Shown: positions 42,534 to 55,176, counted from the first letter of the stretch. The stretch is DNA of 64,000 nucleotides from Anisakis pegreffii (GCA_035041965.1 JAPYMA010000206.1:310001-374000), one strand, 5' to 3'. Translations and numbers: made by a program. The notes: a model not told the origin generated them from the sequence alone.

Positions 42534-45500
42534 ATGTTCTCTACGCAGTCAGCAGATAATGCTGAACGTCAACACTATCGTTATAAAGCACCTCTGTTCA
42601 AAGATGAACGTTGTACGTTTGAGCGTATCGAAAAATTTATCTCAAACGAATACTTCGTTGATTGCAATCTACGCGGAAGATTGTACGGCTCATCAATTCC
42701 AGTGCAAATAAAACATTTGGATTTTGGTCACAGAACTGTCTCGTTCAATGAAGCCGTCGAGGAACTTACCAAAAAAGGTATTGCCATCCAAAATATTCAT
42801 GTTGCAAATCTTTTAGAGGTAACTTTAAACAATCGAATAAGAAAGGATTAAAATTTGACGACTGTTTGCAACTATTATATTGGGGTTTGAGTGTTTCATA
42901 AGAAATGAGAAAATATCTCAACAGTACTGCATCATATAACAGAAACGTCATTGTGCGATGAACTCGAATAAAAGCAGTATTGTTGAATAGAACAGGTGTT
43001 CATTGAAATGAGGCAATTCGGTTGTGATGGAATAAGTATCTGTATTAATAAAGCATCAGCTACACATCATGAAATAATGCTTCACATATGTTGTTTAAAT
43101 CAAATTGAGGTGAATCCGTGGATAAAGATTTCACGTTTGGTCCGACTTGGTCAACACATTGGTTTCAAGTTGATACAGACATACCGAAGAAATGGCATAA
43201 GAAGGATTTGTTGCTCAGATTCGATACGGGTTGTGAAGCGCTAGCGTGGAACTTGAATGGAACGCCCATTCAAGGTTAACTCATTGAACTGGTTAATTGA
43301 AGGCATTCGACGAGTCAATGAAGTCAGATTCAAAGAAAACACAAATCTAAACTGCTTAAACTACTTTACTCAATGCATTCAACCAATCAATCGCTCTTGT
43401 ATTCAGCAATCATTTCTAAATTACATTCCGATCAATGAACAAATCTTCAGGGATATCGCCAAGCGTCAACAGAATTGCCATTCATATCGATGCCACTCCA
43501 TCACTGCAACGTTTCTTTGTTGAAGCATCCGCGAATGATCGCAATGGAGACGGTGATACTGGACAAATAAGACCTGCGAAATTGGATAAACAATTCCAAG
43601 TAATCCGTGATTGAAACATGTCATGAGCTTTTGAAGATCGTTAACATCAAGACATTAGCATTCATCAAGAATGATAAACAAATGTGACGGTCTGTTGAAA
43701 TGGCCGTAAATGAAATGTGATAATCGCAATTTTCAGATAAAACTAGCAGATGTAGTTGAATACGATAAGCTGGTCGATGAATTGCTGATTGATTTTGAGT
43801 TATTACTGGAAATGGCGAACTATTTACCAAAAGAAGGCTCGAGACGTTATGAGGCATTATATCAAGCCAATGATATGGTTTGTTATTTTAGCGTTCAATT
43901 GATCCTGCTGGAAAATTACATGAATTGTGTGCCATATCGAATATTTTCATTTAATTCGATATTTTTCAGAATCAACCCCGACTTCAAAAATTTCATTGTT
44001 GCTCATGGTACCGTCATAATCATACAGATGGATTTATGTGCATTTCAGATAAATCGATTAATTCAATGCAAATTCTCGGTTGAATCCAAGAAGGAGTGTC
44101 ACCAAAGAGCGTTACAGTTTTTCAAAGAAGCCAATGGTGCGAGTCAACTAACGTTGCATGCAATTGGTAATTGCCATATCGATACGGCATGGCTATGGCG
44201 GTTCGTCATCTCATACCACGTACCGTTCTCCATTCGTACACGTAATTTTGTGTCAGATATCAGCTTGCTTACAGCTTTGATGAAACGAAACGAAAGTGCG
44301 CTCGAAGTTGGTCAACTGCGTTATCGTTAATGGAACGTAACGACAAAATCACTTTCGCAGTTTCTCAAGCACAACAGGTCCAGAATTATTTTTAAAGTAC
44401 ATATTCCCAAATGGTCGATCGCTTGAATTTGTCTCATCGATTCTCAACTCTACTCAACAATTTTTATTCTTGCATTTGATAACCTATGAGGATAATGATA
44501 ATTCCTAACAAAGTCATCTAGTAAAAAAGTTCTGTGTTCATGAATAAGTGAATGAAATTCCGAACGTATACACTAGAAAACTGTTGATGCGTTGATGATA
44601 ATATGTACGAATAATAGTAATGCAGTTGGTTTGGATCCGGAAGCATTATCCGACCATTTATGAGGATATGCAAGATCGAGCGGCAGATGGACGATTGATG
44701 GGCGTTGGGGGGAGTTGGGTGGAGATGGACGCGAATATGCCGAGTGGTGAGAGTTTGATACGGCAGATGTTGTACGGACAACGCGAATTGAAACGAATCT
44801 TCGGAAAGTGGGTTCGTCCAGTGGTAAAATCAAGAATTCACGCACGCAGTTGTTCAGGTACTCGACGGTGTTCTGGCTGCCTGATACATTCGGATATTCA
44901 GCACAATTACCACAACTGATCAAGCACTGCGGCATGAATTATTTCGTAACCCAGAAAATGAGTTGGTCTTTAATTAACAAATTTCCACATCACTCGTTTC
45001 GTTGGTTTGGTATCGATGGTACTGATGTGCTCGTTCATTTCCCACCGCATCATTATGTGGCGCAGGTGTTTTAAAGATTAATATTATCACATCAAACTTC
45101 CAATCATAGGCTATCTTTTGAATTATTCGCAGTCTTCTGCAAATATCCTCTAGAACTGAGGTGTTCATTTTGCTTAAGATATATTAATTAACGGGCAAGA
45201 GAATACCCGTGATGGGATAAAATTTTTGACGCTGAATTCAATCAGTTGGAAGGGTGCTGTCACTAAGTTGGATGATAGCAAAACCATCAAATGCCGTACG
45301 TGAGCAGCGCTGACCCAGTCTTTAAGAGTTGTTGTACAGTAAAAGATGATAAGTGATCAAAAGTATTCTAACTGCACACAAGTCATAAGATGTATGACAA
45401 CTAAATAGATAGGGGTTATGTTCATGTGGTATGTAAATTGAAGATAACCGTGAAAGAGTGCTTGGAATCATTGTGGAGTTTTACGGATCGGGGACGTTCA

Positions 45501-48500
45501 AAGATAGCGATGATGCTCTATGGACACGGGGATGGTGGAGGTGGGCCCGATGAGAGTATGCTGAAAAGGGCTGATCGTTTGGTGGATTGCGATGGTGTGC
45601 CGAAAGTGAAGCATTCAACACCGGATGAATTCTTCACTGAGGTGCGTGCTGCTCTTTTGCATTTCCAACCGTTTGGGTCTGCAATTCGTTTTAAATTTCA
45701 TGACAACCATTGCACTGTATAGACGCATTTTACAAATATCATTTTAAAATTTCGACCGTATAACTGAGTGAATAGCGGTGACATTTTAGTTGGAGAAAGA
45801 TGTTGATAATTTGTGTGAATGGAGAGGGGAGTTGTATTTGGAATTGCATAATGCCACTTATACGACTCAGTCGAATATTAAACGTCTGAATCGAATCTTG
45901 GAAAGTATTCTCAGAGATCACGAATTCGTTCAGGTTACCTTCTCTGGATTTATTATTATTATGATTGAAATTATTGGTGTGGTCGTTGTCATGTGTAGAT
46001 GTTTCATTGTATCTCATGCTACAGTTCTGATTTTAGGCAATGATACGTCTGGAAGGTGGTCATGCACGTTCTCTGAGCGATGAATGGAAGGATTTGTTAC
46101 TGAATCAGTTTCACGATGTACTCCCAGGAACGTGTATAAAGGAGGTTATTGAAGACGCATTGAATATATACGATCAACTGCTCGAAAAACTAACTTTTGA
46201 TGGCGGCAATGGATTGAAATGTTTTGGTTACGCTTTATTTCAATTCATTTCGCTATAATTTTGCTTGAAATTTTTCTTGTTCAAGTATATATGATCTTTC
46301 GATTTTTAATGACTTTTTTTGTATGTACCAAAATTAACACTTTTTTGTGCTCGCATGGAATAATCAGTTTGGTTGCATACAGCAAAAATTAAATGATCAT
46401 TCTATAACCGTTTAAAAATATGATTAACAATATGATTAGTAATGGTAATATACTATTTGATTACTTAAACCAATAGGAATGCATATAAATTACTGGACAA
46501 TAAAAGATTGTCTGAACAGGTTGTCATAAATAAATATGAACGAAGAATAATAATGTCATAATTTAGATGAAGAATCAACTGGTGAGCCAGTGACCAAATA
46601 CGTGGTGAACAGTTGTGGTTGGAATCGAGTTTATTATCACAATTCGAGACTTCTCGAGTTGTCGCCATTTTCAATAACGGCGATCAATAAACTGAAGTCG
46701 TTGACTATCAAAATCGATAAACCTCATCCAATTGCATCACAAGAAGGGGAATGCTTCATTTTGAGAAATCGATACTTGACCGCCAAACTCAGCAAGGTTC
46801 GTTAGTAAATTATTGGAATGGGAATGTGTTAAATGATTGGAATCAATTCAGTTGACGGTAATAATATTTAAGAATGGACATTTGATGAGTGTTAAAGTGT
46901 TCGGTAAAGAAGTGACGAGGGAAAGTGATGAGGAAGGATTCGAAATCATATCGAGTGGGTCGAGTGCAAACCGGTTCGTTATTTTCGATGATGTACCGCT
47001 TTATTGGGATGCTTGGGATGTGATGGACTACCACCTCGAAACTGCGAAGTACATCGATGAAGTTAGTTTGTTTGTTGACATATTATTGTTTCTGTTGTAT
47101 TGCCGTTGTTGTTAAGACTGTTTCTTATCGTGATTATCAGTATTATGAATTCAATCATTAACTTACATATTGTGCAGTTGTATGAGCTTCAGCATTTAAA
47201 TTGCTCGTCGGAGATATTAATATGGTGATATTTTTGATTGGTGATATGTTATTTAATGGAAATATGATTGTTTGTTTCCGAGCAGTATAGAATATGTATG
47301 GAATTTGTGTTTGAATTTGATTTTGGTTAATCAAAAGGTGGTAATGCGTTTGAATGTTCATTAAGATGCGGTCGATATTAACCAGTGAAAATAACTTCAT
47401 ATTGAACGTAGCGGGTTCATTGAATTGAACCTTTTCTGCAGGCATTGTCATCGGAAATAGTCGAAAATACACCGATAATTGCTCGTCTTAAATTTACAAT
47501 CGCTTTGAGTGATACGAGTAAATTATCGCAATTTGTTACGTTGAGAACTGATATGCCATATTTATGCTTCGAAACAACGGTGGATTGGAATGAATCACAT
47601 AAATTTCTCAAGGTTATTTCTTCTGATGTTCCATTCGTTCTCATAATCATCTTAAAGAGTATTCGAACTTTTTGAATGATTCATTCTTTTGTATTGTTAT
47701 AACTACTGAGAATTTAATCTCAAATTTGAAATGAGAATAATTTGTCGTGAAGTGAATAATTTCGTTGAAAAATTAAGGTTGAATTCCCATTGAGCATAAA
47801 CAGTGACAGTGCTTCTTATGATATCCAGTATGGTCATGTTAGTAGACCGACACACCGGAATACATCGTGGGATGCAGCAAAGTTTATCCTTTTTTTAAAT
47901 TTTTACCTTTTCTGAGATTTTAGGTAGTTTAGTGTGATATTGAACTGATTCATCGTTCCATAACTTGTTTTGTGCTGATGAAGCGATACTCAAAAATCAG
48001 TTGATTGATTCAGACAGTTGTTGTCGATAATCAAAATAATCTTCATCATAATCAAAATCACTCATCTGCAGAAAGTAGGTATGAAATAATGAATTCAGAT
48101 ATGAGGTTTGTGCACATAAATGGATGTCGCTATGTGAGTACAACAGAGGTGCTGCGTTACTGAATAACTGTAAATATGGTCATTCGTGTGATGGAAATAT
48201 CATGCGAATCTCTTTATTAAGATCCAGTAAATCACCCGATGAGAACGCTGATATTGGCCGACATCAGGTTTTTATTATTCATAATAGCAAGCAAATGATT
48301 ATGGCCGAATTGCTAGTAATAACAATTATGAAAATAATAATGATAATAAAAAATTCTTCACACAGTAAATCTGATTGATAGTTTTCCAACTTTCGAATTT
48401 TTTTCTCATGAGTATATTTTCATGATATATTAGGTGGCATATAATGCGAATTTCAGTTTTCATATGCATTTTATCCGTTCATGGGCTCAATTCAACAACC

Positions 48501-48989
48501 GAACGGTAATGCAGCGATGAGCGTTATGAGATGTGCATTTGAATTTAACAATCCAGTGCGTTATTTAGAAGGAAGTGCGGGAACGATTAGTGAACACATC
48601 GATAATGTATTCAAAATAAGTGGATCTGATGGTGAATATTACATTCGGATGGGTTATTTACTGCAGTCAGTATGAGATGTATGAAGTAATATCATTGTTC
48701 AGGTGTAATTATCGATACGATAAAGGCGAGTGAGGATGATGAGAATGCATTAATAATGCGTTTATTTGAATGCTTTGGAGGAAGCGCACGAATCTGGCTT
48801 CATTGGAATCACGCTCGAATCGTGTCCATCGACTTGGCTGATGGTCTCGAACAGAGCATATCCAATATCCCCATCGAAAGTACCATTCCAAACGAATCTG
48901 AACAGGAGGATGTGCCTTCCGAATCAGTAAAACTCGAATTCCATGCATTTGAACTCAAAACATTGTTGATTCGTTTATTCGCCATGTGA
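42534..48989 (+). CDS. MAN2C1: Alpha-mannosidase 2C1 (GH38, neutral/cytosolic)
   Basis: This glycoside hydrolase family 38 enzyme trims free oligomannosides in the cytosol. Order and spacing of motifs follow the family: [19 protein letters not shown] (exon 42534-42818), [17 protein letters not shown] (about 43108-43270), [15 protein letters not shown], metal-binding [14 protein letters not shown] (about 44170), [21 protein letters not shown] with the nucleophile Asp (about 44708), [109 protein letters not shown] and a C-terminal beta domain ending RLFAM. At least 16 exons are spread over 6.5 kb. The ATG lies 24 bases after an acgcag acceptor. I could not resolve the junctions between 42818 and 43710, around 45075-45440 and at 48430-48720, so length is only estimated at about 1,000 residues. 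No signal peptide is seen, consistent with a cytosolic enzyme. Confidence 0.92.
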
Positions 48990-49094
48990 TAACGCTCGAT
49001 ATTGTTTGTGATAATGTTGTTTCTTACTTGATAATTCTGTTCTGTCATATCATTGACCTTTCCAAAAATCGGTTGAATTTATAAATGAATCGAA

Positions 49095-49100
49095 AATAAA
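49095..49100 (+). terminator. Poly(A) signal for MAN2C1
   Basis: AATAAA 106 bases after the MAN2C1 stop codon. Confidence 0.55.
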
Positions 49101-49776
49101 TTTTACGTTTCATTCGATAATGCACTCAAAGCTGACGATACAGAATAGTTGTGAATGAAATGTTGAGTAAAATTCAATTGAAAACAAGCACTCAAAACAA
49201 ACAATGAGTAGTCGCATTAATTACATATTTCCTTGCAAAGAAAAATCTTTGCAGTGCGTTAAAGTCGACAGCCATATAGTGTCCTGATGTGTACGTACAA
49301 TGGCATTTAGATTATTCGTAGTGATTATTTTTGTGTTTGTAATTAAGAATTGATCGTATCGAGTGTTTTAACATTCAAAACTGAACAAATCTATTGTTCG
49401 ATGGTTTTGTCACTCAATTACACGTTAGAAATTTATTTCAATATGACGGCATTCATCCAATGGAAACTGCTTACAATTAGGTTAATGCAGACGGTGTCAG
49501 GAGATGACCTTTTAGCACAGCTCATTCATGCTTGCAATCAGCAGGTTTAGGCTCACATACTTCGGTTCTTTTCCCGAGGTTGTTCTCGTCACCATTGCAG
49601 AAACGTGGGACCGTTATGGTCCGACAGAAAGTATGTTATAGCACAGTGCTGTAATAAGATTCATAATATTAATATTACTGATGCAGTGACAAAATAAGCT
49701 TCAGATTGGGTATCGTAATAATAGTACTGTTGCTACGAAAGATTAACGCTGCCTCTAATCGAATGCCTTATTACAG

Positions 49777-50064
49777 CCACTGGCAAGTAAGTTAAGCCTC
49801 GGGCCAAAACTTTCCCAAGCAACTGACTGGCGGGCCAACGTACACATCAACAAACAAAAAAATTTGTGTTGGTGGCACAGTTAGTCGTCTACTACGAAAT
49901 TCTGTGCCGAAAATTTTCACTGCATTAGCTGAATAATTTAAAACCTTTTTCTATTCTTTTTTAACACTTTAAAATCAAATTCACAATTCCATCTGGCGGA
50001 CCAAATATTTTTGAAGATGGACCAATTTTGGCCCGCGGGCCGGGGATTGCCGATGGTTACACTG
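49777..50064. mobile_element. Possible non-autonomous hAT-like element
   Basis: The right end holds ttttggcccgcgggccgggg followed by attgccgatggttacactg; its reverse complement begins cagtgtaacc and then ggcaa...ggcccgcgggccaaaa. The left end has ggcaag...cctcgggccaaaactttcc, an imperfect inverted match. GC-rich cgggccaaaa termini with a CAGTG end are typical of decayed hAT MITEs. The interior is AT-rich and non-coding. The terminal repeats are diverged and a clean 8-bp target duplication was not found. Confidence 0.3.
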
Positions 50065-52179
50065 TTATAACACTTCATGTTAGCTACATAAAGATCAAAA
50101 TGTTTCACAGATAAATCCTCATTACTCTTTTGTTGTTGATTAGATCAAAATCTGAATGAACAACAAAATTTCTCAGATTTACACTGTTTGAATTCACAGA
50201 ACAAACAACGATTACTGTACCTGATTCACAAATTATTTTTGGGTTTTGTTCATACTATATATCATCTGCCCAAATGTTCGCATGATCTATGAAAAGTCAT
50301 TCACATTTCTTTCAGAAAACTGAAGAAATTTCGACCTTGCAAAATTTATGATCTCGAGATAACTTTTACCAAATTAGCGAATGGACACACTTTGAGAATG
50401 TCGTATTCAATACTCATTTCCCCAACTTCTTCAAATTTGACGCAATCGTCGATTCGGTAACGAAGATGATTAGCGGTTATTGATTAATGGAACTGTGCCC
50501 ACTCTCGCATTCATGGTATTCGATTCCGTGCGATCAACAATCACTCGACTTATTTGCATTATTTTGTTGTTATTTATGCAAAACAGAGCGATTATTCATT
50601 GATATCAATATTTGGATTATTCATTGATATCAATATCTGTTTCAATGAAATAAATGTTGAAGGATTATCAAGTGGTGTTGGATGATTATGGATTCGCTTA
50701 TTTCATCAGTTCCTTCCGTGTCAACGAAATGGAAATGCAGGGTGGAGTGATGTGATGCTGAGCTAACAGTGAATGCTCAGCAGTTATTCACATTTTTTGC
50801 GGAGAAAATAATACTGTTCACAACCGTCACCAATGATGTCATTTTTATTGATCAGTAAATATCCCTTTACACATCGTTCGTTGGGAAGCAGTTGTAAAGC
50901 TGAATGTGAATAAAATGAACATTAACAGAGCTGAATATTTTCTGATTAAAACGTTCTCAATAATCACTTTCGCATGAGAAATATCACCCACGAAATCATT
51001 ACTCAAAACGTCGCTCTCATGAAAGCATTCCTGATGCAAACTTTTGCTGTTCAGAGCCATTCGAAACAAGTCGAAGTGAAATTTATTCCAGATAAGGGTA
51101 GGACTGTTTCGAATTGGCTCTTTCATAAAATTCTTGAATGTTCGTATGCTGACATCGTTCTTCTTCAATAAACACTTGGCATATGGCTCACCCAGTTGTT
51201 AGGCTGAGACCCATCTCTGAACTCAGGTCGAAGTCTTGCACGATTGTTTATGAGTTCCTTCAAAGAGTTGAACCATGTCCGTAATAAAATGGCCCTCTGT
51301 ATGTCGCTTCCATCTCACAATACACGCAGATGAAACAACATATTTCACCAAAAACACAATACTAATCATCTTACAACAGCCATCTTATTGCAAACACTCG
51401 AGCGATTAGTTAGTCGAGATAACGCCGCATTACTTGCACACTTATCGAATTTTTTCATCGGAGTGGAAAATGCACTGTTTCAGAGATTCTTTGATGTTGA
51501 ATGAATTTGAGGGTGTTTCAATACGACGCTTAAAGGATGGATATTGACGTTTGTTCAAACTGGAGACGCAAATTCTGATCCAAATTCCAGACTTACAAAA
51601 CAGAACTTGAAATGTTCCAAGAGGAAACGAATCAAAACGATACGAAAATGTATGAACCTCACGGGATGGAAACTCATCTGAATTTATCTCGACAAGAAAA
51701 GAATAACCAAAAAAAGATTTATAGCATCACCATTGTGATAACAGCTCAGAATCACTTCTAGTTCATAATCTCCTCAAATTGGAGAGCGCCAAAAGGCATC
51801 TGAAAATGCTCAAAGCTGACGCATTGCACGAAGGTGTTCGAATAAAATTGCACAGTTAAATTAGGTTTGCAACAACGATCGACAGAGTAATCAAATACGT
51901 AACGATAGACGGTACAATGAAATCCCTCAAATCTGCGATATGCAAAAAGAATCGCAGCCATAATTGCCGAACAAAGCATCATCTGCCTATAACATCCGTC
52001 AGAAATACGTGAAGTTATTCTGATCGAATAAATTCCGAGTAAAGTTGAAAGTAAACGTGCTTTGAATATTGCATTCACTAAATTCGCATAATGGTAAGAC
52101 GCGAATTGAAATTGACCTATAACTATGAATTAGCGATGGAATTCGAATGAAATCTCTGTTCTCGAAATAAAATATCTCG

Positions 52180-52232
52180 GAAGTCAAAATGTGAACTCGA
52201 TCGGAAATCGATCGAGTTCACATTTTGACTTC
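52180..52232. repeat. Perfect inverted repeat, 24-bp arms, 5-base loop
   Basis: The arms 52180-52203 and 52209-52232 are exact reverse complements around the loop gaaat. The arm begins gaagtcaaaatgtg and ends ctcgatcg. This can form a cruciform or, if transcribed, a long hairpin RNA. Surrounding sequence is rich in cgga/tccg words. Confidence 0.85.
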
Positions 52233-52672
52233 GGAAAGTCGGTCGAATTTCCGTCTTAGGGAATACAAAATTTTGAACTGGACATGAAGCTCGCTTGAAA
52301 ATATTTCAAACAAATTTTCTCCAAGCACGACGGCAAGATTCAATTCGTGAAGAGTGGAACGTTGAGGCATTGCTAAACTCCTGATCACAGTAAAAATATC
52401 AGGGAGATCAGTGGTGAACGGTCACAAATATTGATGAAAATGAGTTCGTTCATTAAGTTATTTACCTTTATGACATTTCTATACCATAAAATTCTACTGC
52501 TTCATTCATCGATGAAAGCTTCAATGAACGCTTCGATCTTACTTCAAGCGATTGCCGACACAAATTTGCCGAAGAAATGAGATGTTCTCTCTATTTCTCT
52601 GCTGTAACGATTCAAACCCTATAAACAATAGCTTTAATGCAACTTAGACCGCAAGAGCAGTGATGGCATGGT

Positions 52673-52790
52673 ATCTCTTGTTCCTCTACATAAACCGAGA
52701 AAATCTTTCGCCTTTTACTAAAGATTTCCGTGTAGAGGAGCAATTATGAGTTAACTCTAATTTTTGAAGTCCCGACCTAGGTCAGGGACA
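52673..52790 (+). ncRNA. U5: U5 spliceosomal snRNA
   Basis: U5 aligns the two exons in the spliceosome through its invariant loop 1. Here loop 1 with flanking stem reads aatctttcgccttttactaa followed by agattt, identical to the conserved core (52701-52726 region). The 5' strand ttcctctaca pairs with tgtagaggag after the loop. An Sm-binding site aatttttga lies at 52759-52767, followed by a terminal stem built from gtcccgacc and ggtcagggac (52769-52789). The gene has no intron and is of the expected length (about 118). Ends are set by structure and could be off by a few bases. The promoter element expected around 55 bases upstream was not identified. Confidence 0.93.
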
Positions 52791-53091
52791 ACAGTACAAA
52801 TAAGGATTTTCGGGAACGTATGGATTGATTATTCATCATGTTACATAATCAAGTTAGAAGGACATCATTGTAGTGTGATGACAGTGTTGCTACCAATAAG
52901 ACCAATACAGAATTTTTGGTAGAACGAAGTTCAGCAAGCCATATTCTTCGTAATCCGTTGGAATTTTTGAAATACCCTTTAACGTTAACGCGTTCGTTAC
53001 ATTTTTATAATTTCCCGCTTTAAATATTAATTAAAGTTTCAAAGTGTATTAAGGCGTGTGTGTGTGTTAAGATTATCAGTATCCAGGATTG

Positions 53092-53205
53092 GACTTTAGT
53101 ATTTTAAAATATTGTATTGTATTATATATCCACCGTCGTTATCAAATTGAATTATTCGGCTCAGTACGTCAAATAAAAATATTTACTCACTTCAGTACAG
53201 AATTG
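53092..53205. repeat. Direct repeat copy A, upstream of the 13-residue repeat gene
   Basis: This block, with tgtattatatatccaccg and gaattattcggctcagtacg as its best-kept parts, recurs with few differences at 55177-55281. Copy A ends 194 bases before the start codon of the secreted repeat protein and copy B lies 414 bases after its stop, so the pair brackets the gene. Confidence 0.85.
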
Positions 53206-53332
53206 CACCGCACCTAGTCGCTATACTGCCGTCACTGAACGCAGCCCAGCCCACAGATAACGCGCTGATTGGGCGTGTCAGTCCGACAGTACGATCGAGA
53301 ATGAATTTGGTTTCTGGTTGTAGTTGGGTGCA

Positions 53333-53338
53333 TATAAA
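53333..53338 (+). promoter_or_regulatory. TATA box of the secreted repeat-protein gene
   Basis: TATAAA in the context gcatataaacg lies 66 bases upstream of the start codon at 53399, allowing a transcription start near 53360-53365 and a 5' UTR of about 35 bases. Confidence 0.65.
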
Positions 53339-53398
53339 CGATCGTCGAATCAGTCTGTACATTCAGTCAAGCAGAAGTTTCGCAACGATCCGTCCGAT

Positions 53399-54763
53399 AT
53401 GTTCAAGATCGCTCTCCTCAGTTCAGTGGTTCTCATCGCTAGCGTTTCATCGGCGAAAAGTAAGTATTGCGTTCACTTAAATGCAACCTTTGATATTCTT
53501 TCGTTAGTTTTGGAGTAATTGTGAGTGATCTTTTTAGGCGGAGAACAGTACATGACTGAATGCATGAAAATGATGAGACCGTTAGCGGAATGGCTCGGGA
53601 TTTCGGATGAAGCCGTAAAAGCTGGGTGTGTAGAGAACTGGAATAAACACTACGGAATTGGTGAGTTTGAGTTGGTTGCATTTTTAAAACTAGATGAGCA
53701 GTTTGAGATCGATTGTCGACAGCTGCAAAGTATCAATCTTACTGGCTCCACATATGATTTATGCGATATACCCTGGAGGTGATCCATCAAAGCAGAAGAT
53801 GCCATGCAATAATTCGATGAATTCCTTCCGCAGCGACTCACGCACGTCGCAACGCTGAATTGGAATTCTGTTGATGCGTAACTGTGTGTTGTTTGAAAGA
53901 GTGTAAAATAGCTGTCATTATTATACTTGATTGTATCATTTCTCATCAGGGGACAAGTTTCAATTCGTCGCTTCTGGTCTTTGCTTGGTGTGAAACTGGT
54001 AGCTTTAGCATGAACAAATCTAATGAAAGCCATGCTCCAGAGAAGGGATATGGGTTTCGTTTAATTGGATCAGTAAGGTTTGTTGAAAAAATGTCACCTG
54101 GAATGATGCAATCACGCTTCGCTAGATTAATTTTTTTTTGCATCTGGTTAGTTTCTAATCGTAAGTATTTTATTTTATTCACCATTTATAGATGGAGACA
54201 GTGCATATCTACAGAGTCTATTGAATCTGGAAGTTAGTCCTATGGAAGAAGCTTCGAGTGAGCACAATGATCAACAGCTCACAGTCGCGTCTCTGAACGA
54301 CCAGAATAAGCCAGAGTTCAGAATCGCTTCTTTGAATGGTGCAAACGAGGACAAATTCAGAATCGCTTCTTTGAATGGTGCAAACGAGGACAAATTCAGA
54401 ATCGCTTCTTTGAATGGTGCAAACGAGGACAAATTCAGAATCGCTTCTTTGAATGGTGCAAACGAGGACAAATTCAGAATCGCTTCTTTGAATGGTGCAA
54501 ACGAGGACAAATTCAGAATCGCTTCTTTGAATGGTGCAAACGAGGACAAATTCAGAATCGCTTCTTTGAATGGTGCAAACGAGGACAAATTCAGAATCGC
54601 TTCTTTGAATGGTGCAAACGAGGACAAATTCAGAATCGCTTCTTTGAATGGTGCAAACGAGGACAAATTCAGAATCGCTTCTCTGAATGGTGCAAACGAG
54701 GACAAATTCAGAATCGCTTCTTTGAATGGTGCAAACGAGGACAAATTCAGAATCACACATTAA
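53399..54763 (+). CDS. Secreted protein with eleven 13-residue repeats
   Basis: Exon 53399-53459 encodes a clear signal peptide (MFKIALLSSVVLIASVSSA, cleavage expected after SSA). Exon 53538-53660 encodes a Cys-containing segment (MTECMKMMRPLAEWLGIS ... AGCVENW). In phase with these, exon 54192-54763 reads DGDSAYLQSLLNLEVSP and then the array: one degenerate unit (LTVASLNDQNKPE) and 11 copies of FRIASLNGANEDK, ending FRITH. The simplest model has 251 residues; a short extra exon after 53948 (encoding GDKFQFVAS) or an alternative exon from 53780 with a stop at 53854 is possible. The mature protein is charged, repetitive and has two cysteines. No family was recognised. A TATA box, a signal peptide and a compact gene suggest abundant, possibly gland- or stage-specific secretion; that is inference. 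Confidence 0.7.
54317..54745 (+). repeat. 39-bp coding minisatellite, 11 copies
   Basis: Each 39-base unit begins ttcagaatcgcttct and encodes FRIASLNGANEDK. Copies are nearly identical at the DNA level, including silent positions, with one visible ttg to ctg change in the tenth unit. This implies recent expansion or homogenisation. The other five frames across the array are also open because the unit is a multiple of three, which creates long spurious antisense frames. Confidence 0.97.
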
Positions 54764-54990
54764 TCTGACCTTTGCGACAAAAAATCGACTCAACCTAAAC
54801 TCTTAAACATACTTTCTCCAATGATTTTATATTTCATCAAATTCAAAGATAAACTTCGTGAATTATGGCTGAGCATGTTGACACTTCCTTATCTATCAAC
54901 TTAAAAATGAACGAAGTAGTTGTATTGTCGAGGCATTTTGTTAGAATTTTTTTGTAGTGATATTTTTTATAGTCTTTAATGCTTTCGAAA

Positions 54991-54996
54991 AATAAA
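54991..54996 (+). terminator. Poly(A) signal of the secreted repeat-protein gene
   Basis: AATAAA 228 bases after the stop codon, before direct repeat copy B. Confidence 0.5.
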
Positions 54997-55176
54997 GTTA
55001 TTATTGTTCGTGTCGACGCAATCAAAATAATTTTTGCCGAGTGGTGATTCGTGGAAGTACGACTAAGGGATGTTGTATAATTCTCGAATAAAGTATTTCT
55101 GCGCTGACGTGAGAAAAAGGAACCATCAGAAAAGTTTTCTTCTGCTTAATCTGCGACCTGATCATAGAAATCAAGT

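Larger units (their letters stand above)
49101..52672. other. Repeat-bearing intergenic region
   Basis: No gene is supported. It contains a hAT-like fragment at about 49777-50064, a duplicated attattcattgatatcaat phrase at 50592-50632, a member of a dispersed repeat at about 51750-52080 and a perfect hairpin at 52180-52232. Frames at 50845-51171 and 51758-52078 have no recognisable domain. Confidence 0.45.

Noticed and set aside
54218..54793. Long antisense open frames (161 and 191 residues) across the 39-bp array
   Set aside because: The unit length is a multiple of three, so all frames without a stop in one unit stay open. Only the plus frame connects in phase to a signal-peptide exon and has sensible composition.
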